NCBI GenBank assembly: GCA_947044405.1
Contig: CAMRHE010000352.1
Location: 1,766,001 to 1,830,000, forward strand
DNA length: 64,000 nt
Source of the DNA: Leptodactylus fallax
Lineage: Eukaryota; Chordata; Amphibia; Anura; Leptodactylidae
Reading direction: 5' to 3'
The notes under the pieces were generated by a model. That model saw nothing but the letters and a program-made list of their open reading frames with translations. It searched no databases and was not told the DNA's origin. Made by a program: the position numbers and the translations under genes. Shown here in pieces: positions 1-13,051 of this stretch. Within the stretch, counting starts at the first letter, position 1; every line of letters begins with the position of its first letter.

Positions 1-806
1 ATTATACTCTGGGGTCTTTTCAGACCCCAGAGTATAATGATTGGAGACCCAGGGGAGAATACAAACATAAAAACCAGAGTTACTTACCTATCCTGGACAC
101 CGGTGCACTCCTTGCAGCTTTCGGCCCTGTTTAATTGCGCACACACGTCACGTGATCAGGCCGGCGATGCGACCTGATGACGTTACCAGAGGCTTCAAGC
201 CTGCTCGGAGTTACATCGGATCACAGGAGGTGAGTAACACTGGTTTTTATGTTCCCTCACCAAACCTAGGCCTCCGATTATTATACTCCGGGGTCTGAAT
301 AGACCCCGGAGTATAATAATAGTAGTATTTGCGGCCCGCGGCCTCACTTACCGATCCCCGTGGCCGCTCACAGCGGCATCCACTTCCCTTTCTGCGGCCC
401 ATAGCAGAAGGGGAAGCGGGGGCGGCCACGAGCAGACGCAGGGTAGGTAAATAAATAGGCCCTGACCTGCCGGGGATACTCCAACAGGTTACGGCCTATT
501 TATATATATAAAAAAAAGCTATACTCACCTGCGATGCCTTGATGCAGCCGCCGCCACCTCCTCTTCTTGTCCGCGACGTCTGTGTCTCAGCGTAGGCGGC
601 GTGATGACGTCATTGTATCGCCGCCTGCGCTGAGATGCGACGTCTTGTAAACCAGCCCAGGACAGGCCGCGCTCAGCTCTTTTTTTTTTTTTTTTTTAAA
701 GCGGCCTGTCCTGGGCTGGTTTACATTAAATAGTAAAAATGCCGCCCCCCGGACAGTGCCGCCCGAGGTGGCCGCCTCACTTCGCCTCATTAGCGGTGCG
801 CCCCTG
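1..806. mobile_element. hAT-like non-autonomous element, right part
   Basis: No protein is visible. It opens with a perfect 17-bp palindrome (arms 1-17 and 22-38, loop TTTC), followed by a 20-bp one (277-296 and 301-320) and a 25-bp hairpin (646-670 and 701-725) around a T-run. Stretches 1-60 and 240-480 are clearly paralogous to 2996-3060 and 3240-3500 inside the hAT element at 2379-3593. The end GCGCCCCTG at 798-806 resembles that element's right terminus (ACGCCCCTG). The sequence directly after it is internal Tc1 terminal-repeat sequence, so the element probably inserted into Tc1 copy 1; the left end and the duplicated target lie outside the window. Confidence 0.6.
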
Positions 807-2332
<1,526 letters not shown>

Positions 2333-2378
2333 TATATACTGATCTCACACTAAACCCACAGACAGCAATGGTTAGCTA

Positions 2379-3593
2379 CAGTGGCGTAACTAGGAATGGC
2401 TGGGCCCCAAGGCGAACATTTGACATGGGGCCCCCCCCCAAACCGCCCCCTCCAACCCCCCCCCCAAAAAAACGCATTCCTACGCACACTATTATGTGCC
2501 ATAGTGGCTCCTGCACACAGTATTATGCCCCATAGTGGCCCCTGCACACAGTATTATGCCCCATAGTGGCCCCTGCACACAGTATCATGCCCCATAGTGG
2601 CCCCTGCACACAGTATCATGCCCCATAGTGGCCCCTGCACACAGTATCATTCCCCATAGTGGCCCCTGCACACAGTATTATGCCCCATAGTGGCCCCTGC
2701 ACACAGTATCATGCCCCATAGTGGCCCCTGCACACAGTATCATGCCCCATAGTGGCCCCTGCACACAGTATCATTCCCCATAGTGGCCCCTGCACACAGT
2801 ATCATGCCCCATAATGGCCCCTGCACAAAGTATCATTCCCCATAGTGGCCCCTGCACACAGTACGGTATTATATCCCATAGTGGCCCCTGCACACACTAT
2901 TATTCCCCATAGTGGCCCCTGCACTGAGTATTTTGCCCCATAGTGGCACCTGCACACACTATTATATGTCCCATTGTGGACCACCCATGAACAATTATTA
3001 TACTCTGGGGTCTTTTCAGCCCCCAGAGTATAATGATCGGAGACCCAGGGGAGGATAGAAACATAAAAAAACAACGTTGCTTACCTGTTCCTCGCTCCGG
3101 TCCAGTCGCTGCTGCTTCGGCCACCTTCAATGTTGGGCCAGGCTGGCGTCACGTGATGCGGGCAAGGCGTCGCGACGCAAAATGACGTCGGGGACGTCAC
3201 CAAACAGGCCCGAAGCCTGGAGAAGCGTAGGAGAGGTAAGTACATTGTTTTTTATGTTCCCTCACCTCCCCTGGGCCTCCGATTATTATACTCCGGGGCC
3301 TGAAAAGACCCCGGAGTATAATGATAGCAGAGATTGTGGGGTTCGGCCCGTGGCCTCACATACCGATCCCCGCTCCTGCTCACAGCCGCCTCTGCAGAAT
3401 CGGAAGCGCAGGCGGCCGTGAGCGGGACCCCGGGGAACGGTAAGTATATAGGGCCCGTTACCTGCTGGGGTTACTCCAGCAGGTAACGGCCTATTAAAAA
3501 AAAAAAAAAAAGCATCGGGGGCCCGCAGGGCCCCGTAATGTCCCGGGCCCTGTGGCAGCCGCTGCCGCTGCCACCCTGGTAGTTACGCCCCTG
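2379..3593. mobile_element. Non-autonomous hAT element with GTTAGCTA duplication
   Basis: Terminal inverted repeats CAGTGGCGTAACTA (2379) and, reversed, CAGGGGCGTAACTA (ending 3593) are flanked by an exact 8-bp duplication GTTAGCTA (2371-2378 and 3594-3601). Eight-bp duplications and CAG-starting tips are diagnostic of the hAT superfamily. There is no transposase. The interior has a 31-bp minisatellite (about 2495-2970), then palindromic GC-rich modules (2997-3034, 3283-3321) shared with 1-480. The same terminus appears again at 63908. Confidence 0.9.
2495..2970. repeat. 31-bp minisatellite inside hAT element
   Basis: About 15 head-to-tail copies of a unit reading CCCCATAGTGGCCCCTGCAC followed by ACAGTATYATG. 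Copies vary mainly at ATTATG/ATCATG/ATCATT. A few near the right end are more diverged (2860-2970). Confidence 0.95.
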
Positions 3594-4028
3594 GTTAGCT
3601 ATACTACAGCAGCTATCACCCTGAATCAACAAAAAGATCACAAAAGTTTAAGAGAGTTGAAAGGATTGTTTCTGACAACCAACAAAAAGAACTGCATCTG
3701 CATGAAATGCAGAATAAATTTCTCAAAAGGGGTTAGCCCCAACACATCCTACACGCCTGTGTACTGCAGATCACATAACCCAAATAACAATAACAAAAAC
3801 AACTCTAAACAGACCCCATTTATTCACATTTATCATCCCTTTGCATACAAGATCCATGAGATCATCTGGAAGCATTGGTCCTTACTGCATAAGGGTTATC
3901 CCACAAGTCTTGTTCACAACCATTTCTTCCATGCTTCAGACGAGCAGACATTCTCAGAAACAAACTGGTCAAGGCACACTTGGGATCCGCCCAAACAGTA
4001 TCTTGCCAGAGTTTCCTTAGTAACAGAA

Positions 4029-4271
4029 AATATTTATTTATTTATTATGCTTACTTATATAGCGCCATCATATTCCGCAGCGCTTTACAGACATTGATAG
4101 TCAATGTCCCATATAGGGCTCACAATCTATATTCCCTATCAGTATGTCTTTGGAGTGTGGGAGGAAACCCACGCAAACACGGGGAGAACATACAAACTCC
4201 TTGCAGATGTTGTCCTTAGCAGGATTCGAATCAAGGCTGCAAGGCTGCAGTGCTAACCACTGAGCCACCAT
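4029..4271 (-). mobile_element. tRNA-headed SINE with L2-like tail
   Basis: On the minus strand the head (GGTGGCTCAGTGGTTAGC, from about 4269) matches an RNA polymerase III A box and GATTCGAATCC (4222-4232) a B box, as in tRNA-derived SINEs. The body contains the segment ending CCTCCCACACTCCAAAGACA and the GCGCTGCGGAATATGATGGCGC tail block known from vertebrate L2/CORE 3' ends, finishing in an (ATTT)n-like tail at 4029-4048. It interrupts the Neptune PLE. No clear target duplication could be read. Confidence 0.8.
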
Positions 4272-5329
4272 GTCTACACTGTCCACAATGTAGTAGCATA
4301 CAGAAAGGAGACACAGTTTATCACCCTCATACAGGCAAATGATTTAAGATTAAAGATTTCTTCACCTGTGACACCTCTTTTGTGATCTACACAATTAAAT
4401 GCCCATGTGGATTAGCCTACATAGGGGAAACCACACAGCCCATCCGTAATCACATTTCTAAGCATAAGTCTACTATAAACACCAAAAACCTTCTGTTACT
4501 GATACTATATCATTTTAACAAAGCAAAACATTCCATTGAACAATTGAAATATCAAATCCTGGAACATATTCCAAAACCCAGACTTGGCGGAGATCGGGTA
4601 AGGAAATTGAAAATGCGTGAGACCTTTTGGATCCATAAGTTGCAAACCTTGTAGCCGAAAGGAATGAAGAGAGAGTACGCTTTCTGTATTTAGTCTCATT
4701 TTTTTTTTTTTTTACACCAGCAGCCCCTTCACTTTTGTCTTAGATTCCTTTTTTTGCCTCTGATTCCTTATTTTTTTCCTTTGTTCCTTTCTGTTGTGCT
4801 TGTTTATTTATTCATTACTCAGTATATTCTCCTTATGCTTTGTACATGGAACACCACCTCATCTCCTCAGGGAATTTTGTCTCCTGTTTTACAATTGTTT
4901 TGCTTGCACTGTCTTATTGACAATGTCATTGCATTACACATAACATATATTAGCATACTTGTTCATATATTGCTGTTTGTAAAAGAATCATTATTACGGT
5001 CTTTATTAGAGATGAACGAATTTCTCAAAAGTTCGATTTGGCAGTTCGATTCGAAGTTCCAAAAAAAATTCGCTTTGATCCGAATTACTTTGCGGCGAAT
5101 ATCGCTAAAAAAAACTATTTCCTAGCTTGTATAGTGGTATAGAACACTGTGCTTGCAGTAACATGCATAGGGAGCCTACTGTGGTAGTCAAACAATACTG
5201 TGAGTCCGAATGACACGCACATGACAAGCGTCGCTCTTAGAATCGATGCACACTTATTTATTTAACTTATTTGGACAGTTATGGGGCCAAAACTGACCAA
5301 CTAACTCAAGTGTGAACCCAGCCTTACAG

Positions 5330-6895
5330 GTCCATGTTAGTGCCAGGTAGAAAAGAGGCCATATAGTGACCCAGTGGAAAAGGCATGAGAAGGGCATACA
5401 GTGACCCAGTGGCTGCATCATGAGGAGGCCATACAGTGACCCAGTGGCAGCAGCATGAGGAGGCCATACAGTGACCCAGTGGCAGCGGTATGAGGAGGCC
5501 ATACAGTGACCCAGTGGCTGCGGCATGAGGAGGCTATACAGTGACCAAGTGGCAGCAACATGAGGAGGGCATACAGTGACCCAGTTCCTCCCCTGTGTGA
5601 CTTTGTTCGCCCAGGCAAACGAGGTGTAGAACAGTGTGACACCACTGTGCCCTGCACATGTGGTATGCTGGAGGAGCACTGTGAATTGTCCCTGCAGTGG
5701 AGGCTAAGGAAACAGGTGGACATTGTTGCAGGACCAATAGTGTGATAACGAGGAGGCGGAAGCAGAGCCACCTGGCCAAGTTGCTGGTGACAATGTGAAG
5801 TTGGCAGCAGCATGAGGAGAGCATACAGTGACCCAGTGGCAGCGGCATGAGGAGGGCAAATAGTGACCTAGTGGAAACGGCTTGAGGAGGGCATATAGTG
5901 ACCCAGTGGCAGTGGCATGAGGAGGGCATACAGTGACCCAGTGGAAACAGCTTGAGGAGGGCATACAGTGCCCGGTGGCAGTGGTATGAGGAGGGCATAC
6001 AGTGACCTAGTTGCAGCGGCATGAGGAGACCATACAGTGACCCAGTGGCAGCGTTATGAGGAGGCCATACAGTGACCTAGTGGAAACGGCTTGAGGAGGG
6101 CATACAGTAACCCAGTGGCTGTGGTATGAGGTGGTCATACAGTGATCCAGTTCCTCCCCTTTGTGACTTTGTTCGCCCAGGCAAACGAGGTGTAGAACAG
6201 TGTAACACCGCTGTGCCCTGCACATGTGGTATGCTGTAGGAGCACTGTGAATTGTCCCTGCAGTGGAGGCTGAGGAAACAGTGGAGGATGAGGTGGACAT
6301 TGTTGCAGGACCAACGGTGTGAGAACATGGAGGTGGAAGCGGCGCCACCTGGCCAAGTTGCTGGTGACAAGGTGACAATGTGAAGTTGGCAGCAGCATGA
6401 GGAGGCCATACAGTGACCCAGTGGCAACGACATGAGGAGGCTATACAGTAACCAAGTGGCAGCAACATGAGGAGGCCATACAGTTATCCAGTGGCAGCGG
6501 CATGAGGAGGGCATACAGTGACCCAGTGGCTGTGGCATGAGGAGGCCATACAGTGACCCAGTGGCAGCGGCATGAGGAGGGCATATAGTGACCCAGTGGA
6601 AATGCCTTGAGGAGGGCATACAGTGACCCGGTGGCAGTGGCATGAGGAGGGCATACAGTGACCCGGTGGCAGTGGCATGAGGAGGGCATACAATGACACA
6701 GTGGCAGCAACATGAGGAGGGCATACAGTGACCCAGTGGCAGTGGCATGAGGAGGCCATACAGTGACCCAGTGGCAGTGGAATGAGGAGGCCATACAGTG
6801 ACCCGGTGGCAGCGGTATGAGGAGACCATACAGTGACCAAGTGGCAGCAACATGAGGAGGGCATACAGTGACCCAGTGGCTGTGGCATGAGGAGA
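5330..6895. repeat. 35-bp minisatellite with higher-order structure
   Basis: Tandem copies of a 35-bp unit around CATGAGGAGGCCATACAGTG, followed by ACCCAGTGGCAGCGG. Two arrays are separated by a non-repeat module of about 230 bp present twice (5580-5815 and 6150-6395; both contain GTGACTTTGTTCGCCCAGG), so a larger block was duplicated. Since 35 is not divisible by 3 and the minus strand of the unit lacks stops, all three minus frames stay open for long distances; I do not regard these as genes. Confidence 0.93.
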
Positions 6896-6897
6896 AG

Positions 6898-7732
6898 AGA
6901 GCCCTTTCTCAAGCTATTGCTCCGGTGATGCGTGAACTGGGGGACATTAAGGCCGAGGTGGGCCACATGGGGCAACGCCTAGACACAGTGGAGACCACTC
7001 AAGCCGCCATTATCACTTTCTGAAAGGCGACAGAGACTTGCTGCAAACAACAGCTGAATGCATTGAATATGGCACTGGAGAAGATAGAGGATCAAGAGAA
7101 CCACGGGAGGCAGAAGAATATCCACTTTAGGGGTATCCCTGAGGCAGTGCCCCATCAAGAGCTACCAGATGCAGCGAAGAAACTTTTTTGCTAATTACTT
7201 GGTGAGGAACAAGCGGCCAATATTTCTATAGAGTGTATCCATAGGGCCCTGCGCCCTGTCCCGCCGGCGGGCTAGCCTCCTCAAGATGTTGCATGTGCCC
7301 TTCTGTGCTACACTGATACTGCCGCGGTCTTTCGCGCTGCAAGGGCCTGTAAAGATTTGTCCCTTGATGGGGACCCTGTCTTTCTGTACCAGGACTTGGC
7401 TCCTTCTACATTGTACAAGAGGCGCCTCCTTAGACCCTTGACCTCTTACCTGCAAGACAAGAAGGTGCTTTTTCGCTGGCTTTTTCCCTTCGGCCTCTCG
7501 TTCCTGTATGATGGCAAGCGGTGTACCATTAGAGTCCCGGATGACTTACCTACGGCGTGAGAGCTACTGGGTATTGTCCCTATACCTATCCCGTCCTGGC
7601 TGGCGGTTACAGAGCAGCATCTGGATTTCCTGAAACTGCCGGCTTCAGACCAGTGGATGCAGGTGTGGAAGGGGAAACCGACAAGGCCTAGGAAGACGCC
7701 TGCTCACCGACCCTTAGTTCTGAATTCTCCAT
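6898..7732 (+). pseudogene. LINE copy 1 ORF1 protein remnant
   Basis: L1-type ORF1 proteins are RNA-binding chaperones with a coiled coil, an RRM and a C-terminal domain. Visible here are a heptad-like helix (ELGDIKAEVGHMGQRLDTVE), then RQKNIHFRGIPEAV, the hallmark entry into the RRM, and a basic C-terminal part with LLRPLTSYLQDKKVLFRW (about 7430-7490). Stops at about 7021 and 7191 and several frame changes disable it. Confidence 0.8.
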
Positions 7733-8165
7733 GATTACTTCTATCTATAGCCTGAAGCTGTATGTGTTTGCAGTCCCAGTCCCTGCCTCACTGGGCTTCT
7801 TGGACTGGCGGGACAATCGGTTAGCTATTCTAAGCGGTTGGTTGACATACGTTTAGTTTTTTGCTTACTTTATTTATATGCGGTACTCCTCACGGTTCTG
7901 ACGATCAGATGGATCATGTACATGTTGTGGTCCTGTGTACCCTCCGACTCCCTCACATACCCCCCTCAGCCCAACCTTCCTTGTGCTGATCTTCTCCCCA
8001 TCCTTAGAATGTTGCACCTTGTTTATAGGCAAATAGTTGCTATATTTGTTACTTTGTCATTCCCTGACTTGTGTTTTATGTCTTGTCCACGGGTGCTGTG
8101 TTGCCCCCTTTGGCATCAGCGGGTTCCCTTCATAATTGCTGTGCTCCCTCTTTTGCCTCAGAAAG

Positions 8166-11100
8166 ATGGCGACACTTAATATCACTTCCTGGAATGTGCG
8201 TGGTTTAAACACCTCTCAAAAGAGATCTCAGATGCTGACACTCCTTAAAAGGTTCGTCTCAGAAATTTGCTTTCTGCAAGAGACGCACTTCAAATCGACG
8301 TCAGTCCCTATGCTCTCTACTAAATATTTTAAGCATTGGTTCCACAGTTGTAATGCCAAGGCCTCCAGGGGCATCTCTATTGCAATTGCTAAATCTGTCC
8401 CTTTTGACCCACTGGTGGTTTGTGCCAACCTTGAAAGTCGGTTCATTTTTGTGAAGGGTAAGGTGGTGCTGCTATTGGGAAACTTTTATGCTCCTAATGT
8501 GAAGCAAATGTTCTGGTTATCTCACACACTGTCTAGGTTTAGGGACTTCGCTGAGGGGATCAGAGTGGTTGGGGGGGGACTTCAATGTCGCTCTTAACTC
8601 GGCCTTGGAATCCTCTACTGCCACCTCTGCCCACTCTCAGCGGGCGCTTGCTGGCCTACAGAAAGCCCTTCATAATGCGAATGTTTTAGATTCTTGGAGG
8701 ATATTTAACCCGTCCTCGAAGGACTACACATATGTATCCACTGTTCACCACTCCTCACATAGATTGGACTACCTGTTTTTGTCGAGATCACATGTGTGTG
8801 CTTTGACGGCTGTGAACATTGGAACCTTTACTATCTCGGACCACACACCGGTGTCCATGTCACTGACCCTCCATGCCTTGCCGGCAAGGACTTGGTTATG
8901 GAGACTAAATGAGACTCTTCTGGATAACCCATGCCATGTAGCCACTTTGACTACTAAACTCCAACATTTCTTTATTGAAAACCCTGCCCTAGATACCTCG
9001 CATGCTATTATGTGGGAAGCGCATAAAGCTTTTATTCGAGGTGAGTTGATAGCCCTGGGGTCGAGGGTCAAGAGAGAACGCATGGCACGTCTTAACGACT
9101 TGTTGACTAGAATCTATGAACTAGAGTGCATTCGGAAGCGTTCTGGGGCCCTTGCAGCCCAATCGGACCTCTCTTATCTTCATACTCAGTTGCGTGACCA
9201 CCTAAACGTTCCATATGCCAAAAACTACCAGTATGCCAAGTTCAAATTTTATGCCCATGGGAATAAGGGGAATAGGATGATGACCCACTTAATTAAAAAG
9301 AGGAAAGACTCCACTTTCATTAACAAGATTGTCTCTGATCAGGGTGCTACAGTCACCAGCACGGAGGATATTGCAGCTCAGTTTCAGGAATACTTTCAGA
9401 ATTTATATAACCTGAAGCCAGCCCTAGACCCCTTTGACTCGACCACCGCACAACATATGGATAATTTCCTTCAACATTTTCTCCTGCCCACACTAACTGA
9501 GGAGAACAAAATTTCTCTTCTTTAGCCAGTTTCTGAGCAGGAGGTACAGTCCATCCTTGCCTCCATGCCGTTGGGAAAATGTCCAGGCCCAGATGGTCTC
9601 CCAGTGGGGTATTACAAAGTGTTTAGCGCCACCCTTCTCCCATATTTAACTGCCTGGTGCGAGGCTGCCCATTTAGGAGGTTCGCTCCCTCCCCAGGCTC
9701 TGGAAGTGACCATTACGATTCTACCAAAAGAAGATAAAGACTTAACCAAATGTGGCAGCTATAGACCTATATCATTGCTGAATGTTGATGTGAAGCTGTG
9801 GGCGAAGGTGCTGGCATCGCGTATCCAGCTCCTTCTCCTGTATCTGATTCACCTGGAACAGTGTCGCTTTGTCCCTGGAAGGGAGAGCAACCATAACTCC
9901 TGTAGGGTCATTCAGCTGGTACAATATGCCCTTAAGACCCATCTGCCATTGATTCTTCTCGGCACTGATGCCGAGAAGGTCTTTCATAGAATCAATTGGC
10001 TGTTTATGGAGCATACTCTAACCAGATTTGGTATACCCCCCTCCTTTATTCAAGCTATTCTTTCTTTGTACTCAGGACCCCGAGCCAGAATTAGGGGTAA
10101 TGGGACTTTGTCAGAGCCGTTTTCTATACGGAATGGCAGGAGGCAGGGTTGCCCCTCTCGCCCACTCTGTTTATTTTAGCCATGGAGACTCTCTAGCAGG
10201 CCATTAGAGATCACCCATATATCAGAGGTATTACAGTAGGAGACACCACCCACTGTAGCGCAGCTTTTGCTGATGACTTGCTCATCGTCGTATCAGGCCC
10301 TGTCCGCACATTTCCCCAAGTATTACAGTTGTTGGACCGGTTTGGTCAGCTGTCTAATTTTAAAATTAACTACACTAAATCGGAAGCAATGAATATTTCC
10401 CTCTCTGACTCCGAACATTCCATTCTGCAGGCGCAATCCCCGTTTAGTTAGCAACCCTCTAGCATACAGTACTTGGGTGTTCGGATAACCAGGGACCCCA
10501 ACTCCCTTTTCCGAACTAATTACCCCCCTCTCCTGCAGGAGATGAGGAGCCATTTATCCTCTATGTCCATCCCTTTTGTTTCTTGGATGGGGAGGAAGAA
10601 TCTGCTCCGAACCTACGTTATGCCTAAATTTCTATATGTAATGCAGATGGTTCCTATATTCATCCCTCAATCCTACTTCAAAACAATAAAATCTTTATTC
10701 ATTTCCTTTCTTTGGGGAGGTAGAAGAGCAAGATTATCCTATGACAGGCTTTTTGAGGATTTGGAGGCGGTTTGGAGGATTTGGCATGCCGGACATAGCT
10801 ACATATTATAGAGCAGTCCTACTTAAGCGCTGGCTACGTTTATATAAACTAGGTCAGCATGCCTTGGATGTTTCAGTGGAGATGTCTTCCATTGGCTCTC
10901 GGCCCAGGGCTGGCCTTTGGGGCTTTGTTCCACATTCTGAGATTCCTTACAAAATTTCTGCTGCATTGGCGAGGGTCTTCAAGGATGTGGACCGTTTGAA
11001 GCCATTAGTGAACTCACCACCAGCATTACTGACGGGTGACCTGGCCCCCTTTGTCTTCCGTCCTGGAGTAGTTGAGGTGTCGGCGGCATGGGCACCACTG

Positions 11101-11910
11101 GGTAGTCATCGACTACAGGATCTTTTGTAATCAGATGTTATTATGGAGAAGTCTGGCAGTGGCCTGCTGAATTTCCTTCAGGTAGCTGACCTTACGAGGT
11201 CGCATACCCAGCTTAGGCGAGCCCACCCTCAGCCCCCTGCCTGGTTTGAATTTCTTTTGTTACACACCAGACCCCCCTAAGGGCCTTATTTCCCTACTCT
11301 ACCAATACATCCTGTCCTTGACTCCTAATGTTAAACCCTCATATATAGGTAGATGGGAGAGAGACCTGAGCTGTTCCTTCACGGAACCAGAGATAGCGGG
11401 TATGCACAGTAGATCCCATGGTTTTTCACCCTGTGTAAGAATTCAAGAGAATTCATTTAAAATTCTCACTAGATGGTATAAGACTCCAGCAGACTTATCT
11501 GTTATGGGATTGCGATCCGACGACCGCTGTAGGAGATGTGGGGAATCTGGTGGCTCTTCTGGACCTGTAGGGTTATCTTCCCCTTTTGGTCACAGGTGGA
11601 GAGGATTCTCCGTAAAGCGGGGTCACCGGACATTACTCTGACCCTTACCTCCGTTTTGTTGTGGTTGCTCTCGGGGAATTGGTCCCCAGCAAAAGGCGAT
11701 CTTGCCACTTTATTGGTCCAAGCTGCTAAATTATTAATACCACTTAATTGGCTTAAGAAGGAGCCACCCTCTGTGACCGATTGGGTGACTAAGGTGGATG
11801 AGATCGCCCGGCTTAAGGAAGTGCATAGTTTGGAACTACATAAACATCAGTCTTTTGAGGCCTTGTGGCGACCATGGTTGGACTATAGGAGGAGCTTCAA
11901 ACTGACATGA
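8166..11910 (+). pseudogene. LINE copy 1 ORF2 (endonuclease + reverse transcriptase), broken
   Basis: Start at MATLNITSWNVRGLN. The APE-type endonuclease shows N (WNVRGLN), E (QETHF), GGDFNVAL and the SDH motif (TISDHTPV, about 8836). A G-run near 8571 causes a frameshift, and a TAG ends the frame at 9525. The RT domain follows with KCPGPDGLP, YRPISLLNVDVK and RQGCP; another frameshift near 10170 precedes FADDLL (about 10267-10284), so the catalytic YXDD-type aspartates persist. The C-terminal region continues in fragments to 11910 (FPFWSQVERIL). Confidence 0.9.
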
Positions 11911-12357
11911 CTCACCTTACCTCCAACATGGTTGGTCACATTCACATCCGCTTATGAGGACTCATACGCACGCACTATTCCTCTCCCCTTGGTTCATTTT
12001 GAAGGTAGCATGGCACCATCTTGCACACTACTCTCAGTAATCAGGGACCTGATGCCCACTATTGGTGTCACTGTTCCACTGGATTCAGCGCAGCGCCCGT
12101 GGCCCCCTTTTTTTACAGATACGTCCAGATATGGCTTTGGCACAATAGTACTGAATTATGTTATGCCTTGTAAGAACATTGAATAAGCCCCTTATAATAA
12201 ACGCCTTTAAAAAGGCTTTTTTTTTTACAGATACGTGCAGATATGGCTTTGGGGCAATAGTACTGAATACTGTTATGCCTTGTAAGAACAGTGAATAAGC
12301 CCCTTATAATAAAAGCCTTTAAAAAGGCTTTTTTTTTTTACAGATACGTGCAGATAT

Positions 12358-12904
12358 TAGTGTATGATATTTCACTTTTTTTTGCTGTACTGAACTGCAA
12401 AAGGCTTGTTGTGTTCCACCTTGACGACACAGATATAAGTAATGAGCAGCAGTGAGTGCTGCAATGTGAATTATACTGCAAATTCTTGCTGTAAATGAGC
12501 CTGCAACCATCCCAAATTCTTCTCTCAATTCCTCCCTATGCTTTCCCTACAGTTCTAAGACTCAGCCTCTTTCCCTGAACTTCTATATGTTTTCTAAGTC
12601 TTTCCCTAGCTCCTGCCAACGTCTGTCCCTACAGTAAGAGCAATGTGGAATGACTGTACCTAAAATGGCCGAGGGTTTTTATAGGGATGTGATATCACAG
12701 GTCCTGCTGGCTGCTGATTAGCTGCACGCTTGCCATTGTGGGTGATCCCGCGCTCCCAGAGTCCCTTCCCCCTTGTCTTAACATGCGCTTTAATGAAAAA
12801 AACGAGAAAAACAACAACGCCGAGCGGCACATAGGGTGATACTGTTTTCTTTAAATAAAAATTATCATGTAATAGTAATAAATTACACAGTATGAATTGT
12901 GTTA
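12358..12904. other. hAT composite interior, no gene
   Basis: Original sequence of the surrounding hAT composite between two LINE insertions. It includes AAAATGGCCGAGGGTTTTTA (12662) and CCTTGTCTTAACATG (12772), the latter recurring at about 21016 near the composite's right end. No credible reading frame or RNA gene seen. Confidence 0.5.
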
Positions 12905-13051
12905 TAAAAGTAGTTTGTGCGGGGGGGCGGAGCCTAGCCGATGAGCGGAATGGCACATAGACTCAGAGCTCTCGGTCTGAGTCTCATACAGTGACGTCTT
13001 ACAGCGACGAGCCCGTGGATTTTCTACCGGAACGATATCCTACCTTCGGAG

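Larger units (their letters stand above)
2335..5006 (+). pseudogene. Neptune-type Penelope-like element, copy 1, C-terminal part
   Basis: PLEs code for a reverse transcriptase fused to a GIY-YIG endonuclease. The recognisable part is 4370-4654: VIYTIKCPCGLAYIGETTQ is the GIY-YIG core with the CPCG signature seen in Neptune-type PLEs, followed by a family-typical C-terminal tail ending in ETFWIHKLQTL. Upstream, 3602-4020 contains a basic, Cys-rich linker-like stretch (CICMKCRINF) and IHEIIWKHWSLL. When the hAT element at 2379-3593 is ignored, the reading frame at 2336-2378 continues directly into 3602 onward, so that element hit this coding region; whether 2336-2378 itself is PLE is less certain. 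4655-5006 is 3' untranslated. The 3' end resumes at 21164-21320 beyond the large hAT insertion. Confidence 0.75.
6896..12357 (+). mobile_element. L1/Tx1-type LINE, copy 1 (old, 5'-truncated)
   Basis: It begins abruptly in an ORF1 coiled-coil region after the minisatellite and runs through ORF1 and ORF2 remnants to a 3' tail. The tail is tandemly repeated: units at about 12110-12217 and 12218-12328 plus a partial copy to 12357, each starting with a T-run and ACAGATACGT. It belongs to a different, more decayed subfamily than copies 2-4. No target duplication could be read. Confidence 0.88.

Noticed and set aside
2495..2970. Possible CRISPR-like array
   Set aside because: The repeat units are contiguous without unique spacers and lie in a eukaryotic transposon.
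4029..4271. tRNA gene on the minus strand
   Set aside because: A and B boxes are those of a SINE head; the sequence does not fold into a full tRNA and continues into an L2-like tail.
5254..6975. Long minus-strand reading frames (up to 258 residues) in this stretch
   Set aside because: They translate the 35-bp minisatellite in rotating frames; the protein is a periodic artefact.
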